From contig NZ_CP130832.1 of the NCBI RefSeq assembly GCF_030549615.1, forward strand, positions 2,294,001 to 2,358,000: a stretch of 64,000 bases of DNA, given 5' to 3'. This stretch comes from Stenotrophomonas sp. 610A2. GTDB taxonomy: Bacteria > Pseudomonadota > Gammaproteobacteria > Xanthomonadales > Xanthomonadaceae. Positions 9,633 through 19,500 of the stretch are shown here, piece after piece (position 1 is the stretch's first letter; every line of letters begins with the position of its first letter). The notes under the pieces are model-generated. The model had not been told where the DNA came from, made no database searches, and worked only from the letters and a program-made list of their open reading frames with translations. Position numbers and translations under genes: made by a program.

Positions 9633-9664
9633 AGTGATCGTTTGTAGATGGGCGGATGGATCAT

Positions 9665-9780
9665 CAGCTTCGCGGTTTACACCGCTCCCACAAAAGTAGT
9701 CAGCCTTGTGGGAGCGGCGTCAGCCGCGAAGCAGCGAGCGTTTCAGATCATCAGCTCCGTTGTTTACACCACTCCCACAA
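9665..9780. repeat. REP cluster right of the RAYT gene
   Basis: Three REP-like units are visible: an inverted unit at about 9665-9694 with the same GCGGT/ACCGC stem as the left pair, a direct unit at about 9706-9735 with the GCGGC-GTCA-GCCGC stem, and a decayed inverted unit at about 9749-9780. With the left pair they bracket the transposase gene. The stretch up to the fliK stop at 9791 holds nothing else. Confidence 0.88.
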
Positions 9781-9790
9781 CGGAGTGACC

Positions 9791-10864
9791 TCACGCATAC
9801 GCATCCAGCAGGCCGCGCATGCGCAGGTTGTGGCTGGAGGTTACCGGGAGGTCGGTGCCTTCCAGTTGGTTGCCGGTTGCCAAGCCGCTGCCAGCTTCGC
9901 CCTTGTCGCTTTGCTGCTGCGGCGTGGATTGCTGGCCCACGTCGGCGTGACTCAGCTGCAGGCCTTGCTCGCCAAGCATCTCGCGCAGGCGCGGCAGGCT
10001 GCTTTCCAGGGCGTGGCGGACGTCGGCGTGGGCGCTGCTGAAACTGGCGTGGACGCGGTCGCCGTCCAGCTGCAGTTTGACGTCGATCTCGCCCATGTTC
10101 TCCGGGTTGATGCGGATGTGGGCGTGGCCGATTTTCTGTTCCGCCAACCAACCGACGCGGGCGCCGATGGCTTCGTCGAAGTCACCGGCATTCAGGTCCG
10201 GGGTTGGCGTGGGTGCGGTGATGCTGCTGGCCGGGGCGCTTGCGCGGACTTCCTGCAGGGCCTGGTTATGTAGCATGGACGCAAACGTGGTCGGCGCCGG
10301 GGTATCGGCATCGAGGTTGAGGCTGCTCGCATCGTCGTTCGCCGCCGCTGCGGTCAAGGGCAGGCTCAACTCGGCGCTGGCCTCGTCAGCGCTGATGGCG
10401 GCCGGCTTGGCTGTGGCAGCAGCCGGAACAGCTGGCAGGGCTGGCAGCGCCACCGCCGGATTGGCTGGCGCGGCCTGATCCTGGTTGGCGGCTGCAAGGG
10501 CCGCTGGCGCCTGCGCTGCAGGTTCCGTTGGCAGGGCAACGATTGCAGACAGCCCAAACGGCGGCCACGGCGCATCTTCCGCGGCGGTCTGCGTGTCGGG
10601 CTTGTCGTCGTTGCTGGTACTGCTGTCGGTAGCGGCGCTCTGTTCCGTTGTGGTTTCGCTGGAACTGTCTTCGCCGCGCGCTTCATTGGCGGGCTTGGCA
10701 TCCGTGCTGCCTGGCTTGCTGGCCGCAGGCTTCTGCGTGGCTGGCTTGCTGTTGAGCATCGCGTCGAAGCCGTTGTCGCTGGACTTGTCGGTGCTGTTGC
10801 TGCGCGCGCCGCTGCTGCTGTCGATGCTGCTGGCACCGCCGAGCGCGGAGGAAAGAACATTCAC
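9791..10864 (-). CDS. fliK: Flagellar hook-length control protein FliK
   Basis: This 357-residue protein has a low-complexity Ala/Ser/Asp-rich N-terminal half and a folded C-terminal Flg_hook domain (VGWLAEQKIGHAHIRINPENMG, then LREMLGEQGLQLSHADV). FliK is exported as a molecular ruler and switches the export gate from hook to filament substrates through FlhB. The start is GTG overlapping the fliJ stop as GTGA. It ends the fliEFGHIJK operon. Confidence 0.92.
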   Translation of the reverse strand: MNVLSSALGGASSIDSSSGARSNSTDKSSDNGFDAMLNSKPATQKPAASKPGSTDAKPANEARGEDSSSETTTEQSAATDSSTSNDDKPDTQTAAEDAPWPPFGLSAIVALPTEPAAQAPAALAAANQDQAAPANPAVALPALPAVPAAATAKPAAISADEASAELSLPLTAAAANDDASSLNLDADTPAPTTFASMLHNQALQEVRASAPASSITAPTPTPDLNAGDFDEAIGARVGWLAEQKIGHAHIRINPENMGEIDVKLQLDGDRVHASFSSAHADVRHALESSLPRLREMLGEQGLQLSHADVGQQSTPQQQSDKGEAGSGLATGNQLEGTDLPVTSSHNLRMRGLLDAYA

Positions 10865-11319
10865 TGGTTTTCTCCCTCGGCTTCGCCTTCGGTCTTCTTC
10901 AGGCGCGCACGGCGGGCACCGATATCGTCCATCTCGCGCTGGTCGCGGCGGTCGGCGACCTGTTTTTCCTGCGCGCGATAGCTGGCGGCAAGCTGTTCCA
11001 GCACGGCCTTGTCGCGGCTGGCCAGCAGCAGGCGGGCGCGTTCGGCATCCACGCGTTCCTGGTTGCTGTCCACGGTCTTGCTCTGTGCCTCCACCGCGTT
11101 GTCGAGGCGATCGAGGAAGGCGCGGCGGTTGAGCAACTGCGCGGCACTGGTGGTGGCTAATTGCGCGTTGGCGTATTCCTCGGCGTACTGACGTAATTCG
11201 GAAAGTCGCGATTGATGCATGTCCAAGGCTTGCTGGCGCTCGGCCAGGGCTTTGGCGACTTCATCTTCGCGGTCCTGCGCGTGGCGCAGCAGCGGGTCCA
11301 GGCGTCGGCTAGGGCTCAT
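10861..11319 (-). CDS. fliJ: Flagellar export protein FliJ
   Basis: This 152-residue, highly charged protein is predicted to be almost entirely alpha-helical coiled coil (RLDPLLRHAQDREDEVAKALAE and following heptads). FliJ is the stalk of the FliI ATPase ring and cycles export chaperones. Both ends overlap neighbours by four bases, fliI upstream and fliK downstream, which confirms identity as much as the sequence does. Confidence 0.92.
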   Translation of the reverse strand: MSPSRRLDPLLRHAQDREDEVAKALAERQQALDMHQSRLSELRQYAEEYANAQLATTSAAQLLNRRAFLDRLDNAVEAQSKTVDSNQERVDAERARLLLASRDKAVLEQLAASYRAQEKQVADRRDQREMDDIGARRARLKKTEGEAEGENQ

Positions 11320-12707
11320 GCGGGCGTCTCACTATCTACCAGTTGGTGCAATGCACTGAGGCTGTGGCTCAGGTCGGCGGCGTTATGCACGTCCTGGCCA
11401 AGGAATTCCATGATCTCCGGCCACCGGTCCAATGCTTCGTCGGTGAGCGGGTCGTTGCCGCGCTGATAAGCGCCAATGGCAATCAGGTCGCGGTTGGCGG
11501 TATAGGCCGATACCAGCTGCTTGAGCTTGCGGATGCGCGCGCGCCAGACATCGTCGGCGATGTCCTGGACGACGCGGCTGACCGAGGATTCGACATCGAT
11601 GGCCGGGTACAGGCCGCTGTCGGCAACGCGGCGTGACAGCAGGATGTGACCGTCGAGGATGGCGCGGGCAGCGTCGGCGATCGGGTCCTGCGGATCGTCG
11701 CCTTCGGTCAGCACGGTGTAGAAGGCGGTGATCGAGCCGCGGCCCTTGGCACCGTTACCTGCGCGCTCGACCAGCGCTGGCAGTTTTGCGAACACCGACG
11801 GTGGGTAGCCGCGGGTGGTTGGCGGCTCGCCGACCGACAGGCCGATCTCGCGCTGGGCCTGCGCGAACCGGGTCAGCGAGTCCATCAGCAGCAGCACGTT
11901 CAGACCCTGGTCGCGGAACCACTCGGCGATGGCGGTGGCGCGGTAGGCGCCGTGCAGACGGGCGAGCGGCGGCCGGTCGGCCGGGCTGGCGACGACCACC
12001 GCGCGGCGCAGGCCTTCTTCGCCCAAGGTGGATTCGACGAAATCGCGCACTTCGCGGCCACGTTCACCGATCAGGCCGACCACGATCACGTCGGCGGCGG
12101 TGAAGCGGGTCATCATGCCGAGCAGCGTCGACTTGCCGACACCAGAGCCGGCGAACAGGCCGACACGCTGGCCGCGGCCAATCGGCAGCAGCGAATTGAT
12201 CGCGCGGACACCGACATCAAGTGGCTGGGTGATGGGTTCGCGTGCCAGCGGGTTGATCGAGACGCCGGCCATGCCGACCACGCCCTCGGCGCGGATCGGG
12301 CCCTTGCCGTCGAGCGGAATACCATCGGAATCGATGACGCGGCCGAGCAGGCCTTCGCCGACCTCGACGCCGCCACGGCGGTAGGACGGCACGACGCGGG
12401 CATTGGGCAGCAGGCCATGCAGTTCGGCGCTGGGCATCAGATAGGTGCGGTCGCCGGAGAAGCCGACGACTTCGGCGTCGACCCAGCCGCCATCGATGAT
12501 CTCGACCTTGCAGCTGGCGCCCATCGGCGCTTCGCAGCCGACGGCTTCCAGGGTGAGGCCAACCGCGCGGCGCAGGATGCCTTCACGGACCAGACCGTGG
12601 CCGCCGGCTGCGTCCAGCGATATGCCGTCGAGCCGAGCTGCCAGGCGCAGGTTGCGCGCAGCGGCCCAGTCGGCGGGAGCAGGCGAGGGCGAAGTCGCTG
12701 GGTTCAT
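11316..12707 (-). CDS. fliI: Flagellum-specific export ATPase FliI
   Basis: This 463-residue protein is related to the F1 beta subunit. The Walker A motif GSGVGKST is at residues 187-194, the Walker B region ends LLLMDSLTRFAQAQREI, and the segment GEPPTTRGYPPSVFAKLP is typical of type III ATPases. It powers the unfolding and release of flagellar substrates at the export gate. Position between fliH and fliJ, with four-base overlaps on both sides, separates it from virulence-type secretion ATPases. Confidence 0.96.
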   Translation of the reverse strand: MNPATSPSPAPADWAAARNLRLAARLDGISLDAAGGHGLVREGILRRAVGLTLEAVGCEAPMGASCKVEIIDGGWVDAEVVGFSGDRTYLMPSAELHGLLPNARVVPSYRRGGVEVGEGLLGRVIDSDGIPLDGKGPIRAEGVVGMAGVSINPLAREPITQPLDVGVRAINSLLPIGRGQRVGLFAGSGVGKSTLLGMMTRFTAADVIVVGLIGERGREVRDFVESTLGEEGLRRAVVVASPADRPPLARLHGAYRATAIAEWFRDQGLNVLLLMDSLTRFAQAQREIGLSVGEPPTTRGYPPSVFAKLPALVERAGNGAKGRGSITAFYTVLTEGDDPQDPIADAARAILDGHILLSRRVADSGLYPAIDVESSVSRVVQDIADDVWRARIRKLKQLVSAYTANRDLIAIGAYQRGNDPLTDEALDRWPEIMEFLGQDVHNAADLSHSLSALHQLVDSETPA

Positions 12708-13345
12708 TCGGTGGCTCCAGCGCGGCGTAGAACGGTGGCCAGTGCTGCGCGCAGGCGGGCGTCGAGGGTGCCATCAACGCGTACGGCTTCGGCATGCACG
12801 CGCAGATCGCCACGGCTGAGGCTGTGGTCAGGTACCAGACGCTGCCCGGCAGGCAGGGTCAGCAGATTGCTGATCGCGGCGATGTCGTCCGGGTGCAGGC
12901 GCACTTCAACGTCGCGGTTGGTGCCGCTGACGGTATCCAGCGCTTCATCGATCAGGTCCTTCAGCAGCGACGGATCGGCCTCGTAGGCGCGGCTGATCAA
13001 GGCGCCGGCGATACGTACCGACAGCTCGCCGAGTGCGCCAACCACTTCATTTTCCAGTCGCACCAGCGGACGGCTGAAGTTGTCGAGGATGCCCTCGATC
13101 TGCGCGGTCAGGCGGCGGACTTCGGCCTGGCCCTGCGCATAACCTTCGGCATGGCCTTGCTGGAAACCTTCTTCCTGTGCGGCATCGCGGATCGCCTGGA
13201 TCTCTTCCAGGGTCGGCGGCTGCAGGGCGGGAGCTACCGGCTCGGCAACGATGGTTTCCAGCGACGCAAGGTCGAAATCCTCCGTCGCCGGTTGGCCGGC
13301 CGGTGCGTTCAGATCCGGGGCATGCCAGCGCACGGCGTTGATCAC
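12704..13345 (-). CDS. fliH: Flagellar assembly protein FliH
   Basis: This 213-residue regulator of FliI has a proline- and acid-rich N-terminus. A helical segment with Gly/Ala-rich spacing follows (EEGFQQGHAEGYAQGQAEVR), typical of FliH GxxxG repeats, then a C-terminal domain (VEVRLHPDDIAAI). FliH binds FliI and links it to the C-ring. The start is GTG overlapping the fliG stop as GTGA. Confidence 0.93.
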   Translation of the reverse strand: MINAVRWHAPDLNAPAGQPATEDFDLASLETIVAEPVAPALQPPTLEEIQAIRDAAQEEGFQQGHAEGYAQGQAEVRRLTAQIEGILDNFSRPLVRLENEVVGALGELSVRIAGALISRAYEADPSLLKDLIDEALDTVSGTNRDVEVRLHPDDIAAISNLLTLPAGQRLVPDHSLSRGDLRVHAEAVRVDGTLDARLRAALATVLRRAGATE

Positions 13346-14346
13346 AGCATCGCCTCCGCAGCGCCGCCGAGGGTGATGGTGCCTTCATCGCCCATGCGCT
13401 TGACGATGGCGAGGATCTCGCGCTGCGCGCCTTCCACGTCGGACAGACGCACCGGACCGCGGGCTTCCATGTCTTCGAGCAGGATCTCGGCAGCGCGCTG
13501 CGACATGTTGCGGGTGATCTTGTCGCGCACCTTGATGTCGGCGCCGCGCAGGGCAAGGCCCAGACGCTCGCCGCTGACTTCGCGCAGCACCAACTGCATT
13601 TCGCGATCGTCCAGGTCCACCAGGTCGTCGAACACAAACATCAGGTCCTGGATGCGGCTGCCCAGCGGCGAATCGATGCGGGCGATTTCGGTGAGGATGG
13701 CCTGGTCCTGGCCGCCGTCCATGAAGTTGAGGATGTTGGCGGCACACTGCACGCCACCGATGTTTGACGACTTCAGGTTCTGGTTGCCGGCGAACTGGCG
13801 CTCCATGATTTCGTTCAGTTCGTTCAGTGCATTTGGCGGAATACCGTCGAGCGTGGCGATGCGCAGTAGCACGTCGACGCGGGTGCGCTCGGGCAGCAGT
13901 TTCAGCGCCTCGGCGGCCTGGTCGGTTTCCAGGTGGGCCATGACGATGGCGATGATCTGCGGGTGCTCGTTGCGGACCAGATCGGCGACCGCGCGCGGGT
14001 CCATCCACTTCAGCGCATCCAGACCAGTCGTATTGCGGCCGAGCAGGATGCGGTCGATCAGGTTGCTGGCCTTTTCATTGCCCAGCGCCTGCACCAGCAT
14101 GTTGCGGATGTAGTCGTCGGAGCCGACGCTCAGCGAGGTCTTGTTGCCCAGCTCGGCACCAAAGTCGTCCATCACCTTCTGCACCTGCTCGCGGGTGACG
14201 TCGGTGAGGGTGGCCATGGCGATGCCGATCTTCTGCACTTCCTTTGGTTCCATGTGACGCAGCACTTCGGCCGCGTCGGTCTCGCCGAGCGACAGCAGCA
14301 GTACGGCGGCACGTTGCACGCCGGTCATCGGCATTGCATCAGTCAT
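13342..14346 (-). CDS. fliG: Flagellar motor switch protein FliG
   Basis: This 334-residue protein has the three FliG domains: an N-terminal FliF-binding domain (GVQRAAVLLLSLGE), a middle domain with the EHPQ motif (VRNEHPQIIAIVMAHLE) and the torque helix region at the C-terminus (DLDDREMQLVLREVSGERL). FliG interacts with stator MotA and forms the top of the C-ring. It overlaps the 3' end of fliF by eight bases. Confidence 0.97.
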   Translation of the reverse strand: MTDAMPMTGVQRAAVLLLSLGETDAAEVLRHMEPKEVQKIGIAMATLTDVTREQVQKVMDDFGAELGNKTSLSVGSDDYIRNMLVQALGNEKASNLIDRILLGRNTTGLDALKWMDPRAVADLVRNEHPQIIAIVMAHLETDQAAEALKLLPERTRVDVLLRIATLDGIPPNALNELNEIMERQFAGNQNLKSSNIGGVQCAANILNFMDGGQDQAILTEIARIDSPLGSRIQDLMFVFDDLVDLDDREMQLVLREVSGERLGLALRGADIKVRDKITRNMSQRAAEILLEDMEARGPVRLSDVEGAQREILAIVKRMGDEGTITLGGAAEAML

Positions 14347-15982
14347 TTGACACCCATCCCTTCACTACCTGGGCAACCCGCTTGGAGTCGGTCTTCACTG
14401 CTTCACGGGCCATGCGCAGGCGTTCTTCGTATGCGTCCACCGGCAAGGCCAGGGTGGGAGTTCCGTCCAGATGCAGACGGTCTGCAGCCAGGGCCGGCAT
14501 TTCGGTTCCATCGTCCAGCACCTGCACGTCGGCGCGCAGCGGATCTTCCGCGCCCGGCAAGGCCTTGGGTGTGCCGGTGATCTGACGCAGGGCCGGACGC
14601 AATACGCCGAACAGCAGTGCCAGCACAACGACGGCGCCAAGGACCAGGCGCAGCGCATCGCGTACCTGCGGGTTTTCCCACCACTTCGGTGCTTCCACCG
14701 GTATCGATTCGCGTACGAACGGTGCGTTCATCACAGACACGGTGTCGCCACGCTCGGCATTGAAGCCGACGGCCTGCTTGACCAGTGCTTCGACGCGGGT
14801 CAATTCAGCGGCAGTGAGCGGCTGGTCGGTCTGTTTGCCGTTTGCGCCGGCGCGCGGTACGTGGTCGACCAGAACCGCAACAGAGACGCGGTTGACCCGG
14901 CCCGGCGGCTGGCGGGTGTGCTGCAGGGTGCGATCCAGCTCGTAGTTGCGGGTGGCGTTCTTGGAGGTTTCGGTGGGCGTGGCAGCGGTCGGCGGCGGTG
15001 CAGCCGCAACGCCCGGCGGGGTGTTGCTGGTTGCGCCGGGAATACCCTGCGGACCTGCGGTGGCGCTGCTGTTCTCGCTGATCTGCTCGCTGCGCACCTT
15101 CTGCGGCTCACCGTTGAACAGCTCGCGGGCTTCCTCGGTGACCGAGAAATCCATGTCGACGCTGACTTCCGGGTTCACCCGCCCGGCACCGGTCATCGGT
15201 TCCAGCAGTTCGCGGATGCGCTGGTTGTAGGAGCCTTCCAGGCGCCGGACCTGATCGAACTGGGCGGCGTTGAGCGCGGCTTCGCTGTTGGGGTCGGCAA
15301 TGGTGAGCATGCGACCGCTCTGGTCGACCACGGTGACGCGTTCCGGCGCCAGATCGGGGATGCTGGAGGCCACCATGTGCACGATGGCATCCACCTGGTT
15401 GCGTTCCAGCTGCTGGCCACCGCGCAGTTCTAGTACCACCGAAGCGCTGGCGACATCGCGCTGGCGGGTGAAGGCGCTGGGCTTGGGAATGGCCAGGTGT
15501 ACGCGTGCATCACGGACCGGACGCAGGCTGCTGATGGTGCGGACCAGCTCGGTTTCCAGCGCGTGCTGGTAGCGCGCGGTTTCGACGAACTGGCTGACGC
15601 CGAAGCCCGGATCGCGCTCCATCATTTCAAAGCCGAGGCGACCGCTTTCGGTCAGGCCGGAGCCGGCCAGCTTGAGGCGGGCGTCATGCACGTTCTTTTC
15701 CGGCACGCTGATCGCGCCGGTGCTGGCATCAAGTTCAAACGGAATCTGCGCCGAGCGCAGCAGATCGGTGGCCTCGGCTGTCGCCTTCTGGTCCAGCCCG
15801 GTGTACAGCGGCATCATCTGTGGCTTCTGCGCCCAGAAGAACACGAACAAGCCGGCCGCTACCGCGACCGCGATCATTGCCATCAAGCCCAGGCGACGGG
15901 TGATCTGCATGCTCTGCAGACGGTCGAACCAGGCGCCAGCCCGTTCCGGATTCAGTGATTCTCTGGACAGCGCGAGTGCCAT
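14339..15982 (-). CDS. fliF: MS-ring protein FliF
   Basis: This 547-residue protein has a first membrane helix at about residues 31-52, a large periplasmic YscJ/FliF domain (MPLYTGLDQKATAEATDLL) with ring-building motifs, a low-complexity Pro/Thr loop around residue 320, a second membrane helix near residue 450 (ALRLVLGAVVVLALLFGVLRP) and a cytoplasmic FliG-binding tail. It forms the MS ring, the first structure assembled. It lies 12 bases after fliE. Confidence 0.97.
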   Translation of the reverse strand: MALALSRESLNPERAGAWFDRLQSMQITRRLGLMAMIAVAVAAGLFVFFWAQKPQMMPLYTGLDQKATAEATDLLRSAQIPFELDASTGAISVPEKNVHDARLKLAGSGLTESGRLGFEMMERDPGFGVSQFVETARYQHALETELVRTISSLRPVRDARVHLAIPKPSAFTRQRDVASASVVLELRGGQQLERNQVDAIVHMVASSIPDLAPERVTVVDQSGRMLTIADPNSEAALNAAQFDQVRRLEGSYNQRIRELLEPMTGAGRVNPEVSVDMDFSVTEEARELFNGEPQKVRSEQISENSSATAGPQGIPGATSNTPPGVAAAPPPTAATPTETSKNATRNYELDRTLQHTRQPPGRVNRVSVAVLVDHVPRAGANGKQTDQPLTAAELTRVEALVKQAVGFNAERGDTVSVMNAPFVRESIPVEAPKWWENPQVRDALRLVLGAVVVLALLFGVLRPALRQITGTPKALPGAEDPLRADVQVLDDGTEMPALAADRLHLDGTPTLALPVDAYEERLRMAREAVKTDSKRVAQVVKGWVSND

Positions 15983-15994
15983 GCGTGCGGATCC

Positions 15995-16351
15995 TTACAG
16001 CGGCATGTTCATCACGTCCTGGTAAGCCTGGACGAGACGGTTACGGACTTCCACGGTGGCGCGGAACGCCAGCGAGGACTGTTGGGAGGCGACCATGACC
16101 TTGGCCAGATCGGCATTGGCATCGCCACGCTCGAATGCGGCAGCCAGCTGCCCGGACTTCTGCTGGGCTTCGTTGACGCCCTGGATGGCGCCCTGCAAGG
16201 CCTGGCTGAACGAAGGCGCGGCAACGGCATTGCCTTCGGCCAGCCCCTGGATCGCATTGCTGCGGGGTACATCACCGAGGGGCGCGGCTTGCCCGACCTG
16301 GTTCTGCAGCGTGCGGATCTGGGAGAGAACAGAGGTGATGGAGTGGGACAT
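15995..16351 (-). CDS. fliE: Hook-basal body adaptor FliE
   Basis: The 118-residue product has the FliE C-terminal domain (FSQALQGAIQGVNEAQQKSG to VRNRLVQAYQDVMNMPL). FliE joins the MS ring to the proximal rod. ATG16351 is chosen because it gives the family length; an in-frame extension to 16498 is rich in Arg and Pro, lacks homology and would pass through the promoter. It is the first gene of fliEFGHIJK. Confidence 0.94.
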   Translation of the reverse strand: MSHSITSVLSQIRTLQNQVGQAAPLGDVPRSNAIQGLAEGNAVAAPSFSQALQGAIQGVNEAQQKSGQLAAAFERGDANADLAKVMVASQQSSLAFRATVEVRNRLVQAYQDVMNMPL

Positions 16352-16396
16352 CGTGCGGGGTTCCGGGCAACGTGTGGGGGAGCTGCTGGGACAGCT

Positions 16397-16411
16397 GCAA
16401 GTTGCGTGCCG
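16397..16411 (-). promoter_or_regulatory. Sigma54-type promoter of fliEFGHIJK
   Basis: On the - strand the site reads CGGCACGCAACTTGC, which matches GGCACG-N4-TTGC fully. It ends 45 bases before the fliE start codon, the same layout as at fliL, flgG and flgB. Confidence 0.82.
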
Positions 16412-16529
16412 GAACCGTGAAGGCCTTGATGTTCGTGAATGCGTCGCGCGGTGGTGCGGTGGGTGTCGGAAACCCGACGCTGCCGGTCTGGTTTTCAAGG
16501 CAGGCGCCGGTTTTGAAACCCAAATGGAA

Positions 16530-16555
16530 ACGGCCGCCGGAGAACCGGCGGCCGT
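16530..16555 (-). terminator. Terminator of the glycan operon
   Basis: An 11-base-pair GC stem (ACGGCCGCCGG / CCGGCGGCCGT) with an AGAA loop lies 27 bases after the stop of the large glycosyltransferase gene. On the - strand the stem is followed by TTTCC, a weak U-run. It separates the island from the fliE promoter. Confidence 0.75.
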
Positions 16556-16582
16556 CGAGCGGGCTGGACATTGACCTGTGGG

Positions 16583-19500
16583 TCAGCGCAGCCAAGCTGC
16601 GCGCCACTCATCCAGGCCAGCACCCTCCAGCATCCAGTCTCGGTGGACGACGCGCTTCAATGCGTCGCCGGCCTGGCGGCGGGCAGCTGTGTCAGCCAGG
16701 TGCTCGCGGATGGCGCCCACCCATTCGCGGTGCCGGTTACGCACGCGGCTGACGGGTAGGGCAGGGTCCTGGTAGGGGCCGACATCGCTGCACACCACCG
16801 GTACCGCACAGGCACCGTACTCGAGCAGGCGCAGGTTGCTCTTGCAGGCATTGAAGCGGTTGTCTTCCAGTGGTGCGATTGCCAGATCAAGTTGCAGACC
16901 AGCCAAGGCGCGTGGATAGAGCGCAATGTCCACGCCCGGATGGAACTCGGCGACATGGGGGCGCAGACGATCCGGGCACATACCGAAGAACACCCAATCC
17001 ACTTCCTGCGCCAATTCGCTGACGACGTCGGCAATCATTTCCAGGTCGCCGGTATGGCTAAGCCCACCGGCCCAGCCAACCCGCGGCCGCTGGCTGTCCT
17101 CGCGACGGACCAGCGGCAGCTGTTTCCACCAGTTCACCGGCAACCGGTTGGCGGCGATGCGGATGTCCGGATGCAGGCCGGCAAATGCCTCGGCCATTGC
17201 TGGCGTGGACACAACAAAGCGGTCGACCAGCCCGAGTGCCTTGCGCAGGCTGCGCAGCACATCGCGCGGCATGTGTTCGCGGTGTGCGCTTTTCGCCGGA
17301 AGGTTGGGCAGGTAATCGTCCAGCTCGTAGATCTTCAATGCGGACGAATAACGACCCATGCGCTGGATGTTGTGCAGATCTTCCTCGCTGACGCGGCGCT
17401 GCAGGATCACCACATCCGGATCGATGCGTGCCTGCTCGACCGGATCGAGCAGCGTTGCATAGAGCACACCTTCGACATGGCCCCCCGACTTCAAGGCCTC
17501 GAACGGCTGGATCACCCGATACTGGCCGCTACCCCAGGGATCAGCAGGTTGTGCCAATACGCGCGGGACAGGCCGCCACGGCAATGGCTTCCAGGAGAAC
17601 TCGGATTCACCAAGACGGAAGCCGCCGGCAACGTCCAGGCGCAGGTTCGGGTTGTAGGCTGGATCGTGGGCGAGGGCGGGCAGCCACCGCTCAAGCAATG
17701 CATCGGTTACGGCCTCTGCCAATGCTAGCGGTTCGCTTGAATGCAGCAGCAAGGCATGCGGGGTCCATACCGTCAGGTAGCCCAGTGCACGCGCGCGCAG
17801 GCAAAGATCGACATCTGCGCCTTCGTCGCTGAACGTCGCATGGTCGAAGCCGTCCAGTTCGGCAAACAGTGCCTTACCGATCAACAAGCAACTATCAGCA
17901 ACTGCGGAATACTGCTGCGCCACCTGCAGCCGATTCATGTACCCGGGCGCATCCATGGCCACGCCTGCAAACGCGTGGCCACCGCTGGCAAGCAGGCCGG
18001 GCACCAGACCTGCATGGGTGAGCTTGCCTTCGCCGGACACGGTTTTGGCACCAACCACGCCAACTTCTGGACGCAGGCCGTGGTTGAGCAGTTCGTCAAG
18101 CCATTGTGGCTGCAGTGCGGCCACTTCGGGGCGCAGGAACAGCAGGTAGTCGGCGCTGCTCTGAGCCGCGGCCAGATTGCACGCAGCGGCATGCGGTAGT
18201 GGTGGATCGAAGGCAAACGCCTGCACCCGGTCCGCTGCCAGTGCTTCAACCTGCTGCATCCATTGCCGTAGCTCGAGCGCGGCGCCATTGTCGACCAGCA
18301 CGAGCTGGTAGTTGGAGTAGCTGGTTTTCTCAAGCACCGAGACCACGCAGCGCTCCAGTGCACCCAGCGTGGTGTCGTGGGAAACGATCACGATCATCGC
18401 AACCGTTGGTTGCTGCTCATGGCCATGATCGATCTTGTAGAGCCCGTTACCTAACGGCTCGACCGCCGCGGATGGATAGCCACGTGCGCGCAGGTGTCCC
18501 AGGAGGGCGAGCTGAGGGTAGTGGCTGTTTGACTGCGGCGGCGCGCAGGTAAGCAATGGCTCTGGCAGATGTTGGATGCCTTCGAAGCCACCGGCATGAA
18601 TGAGCCGCAGGATCAGGTCCAGTTCCGCCGCATCGCCGGCGGCCGGATCGAAGCCGCCTGCATCACGCAGGGTCTTCGCCTGGAAGATCCAGTGCGATGC
18701 CAACATTGAAGGATTGGCGAGCAGCAGGTCGAGGTTGAGATCCGGGCGCAGCATGGGAGCCAAGGTCCCATCCGGGTTGCGATACCAGCCGTCGGCGAAG
18801 ACGGCGCGCAAGTGTGGCTGCTCAGCGAGCAGCAGGCGCAGCTGCAGCAGTCCGCCTGCTGCGAATTCGTCGCCGGCATTGGCCTGCAGCAGCCAGTCGA
18901 TGGTTGGATCCGAGGCGAGGGTCTGGAGGGTAACTGCCAGTGCTTGGGCGTCCCCTGCAATCACTTGTACCTGGGTGGCGGTCACGGCCGCAGACATGAC
19001 GTCCGCGGCAGCGCAGGCGACCACGATGACGTGCAGGCCCTCTGGCATCACGCCATCGATAGCGAGACTGGCGATACTGCGTTCGGTGGCGACGGTGTTT
19101 CCGTCAACACTCCACAGGACTGCGCACAGTCGAGGTGGGGCGCTTACCGTGCGCATGCGCTGCTCGCACCGCTGTCGCTGTGCAGGTGTCGGGTGGCGAA
19201 CAGCCCGCCAATTCTCGATTACGGATTCAGCCGTCTGCGGCAGATGGATGCCGAACTGCTTCAAGCGTTCGGCACGGCCGATACGGACGCTCTCGGTGTC
19301 CAGGTCAGAATGACGGGAATAGATCTTCCGGTACAGCGCCGGGTAATGCGCGAAGGCGTGCACGGAGCGACGCTCGTCGGCGTCGGCGTCGGCGCGCATG
19401 CGTACCTGCACGGTTTCCTGATGGATGTGGTGGAAAGGCGCATTGGCGGCCAGGCGCAGCAGGAAGTCCCAGTCCTCCAGTCCTTCCAGTCGCTCATCGA

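Noticed and set aside
11316..12707. Possibility that the ATPase belongs to a virulence type III system
   Set aside because: Its neighbours fliH, fliJ, fliG and fliK overlap it in the standard flagellar order.
11646..12986. 446-codon frame on the + strand opposite fliI and fliH
   Set aside because: FliI and FliH are certain on the other strand; the frame has no independent support.
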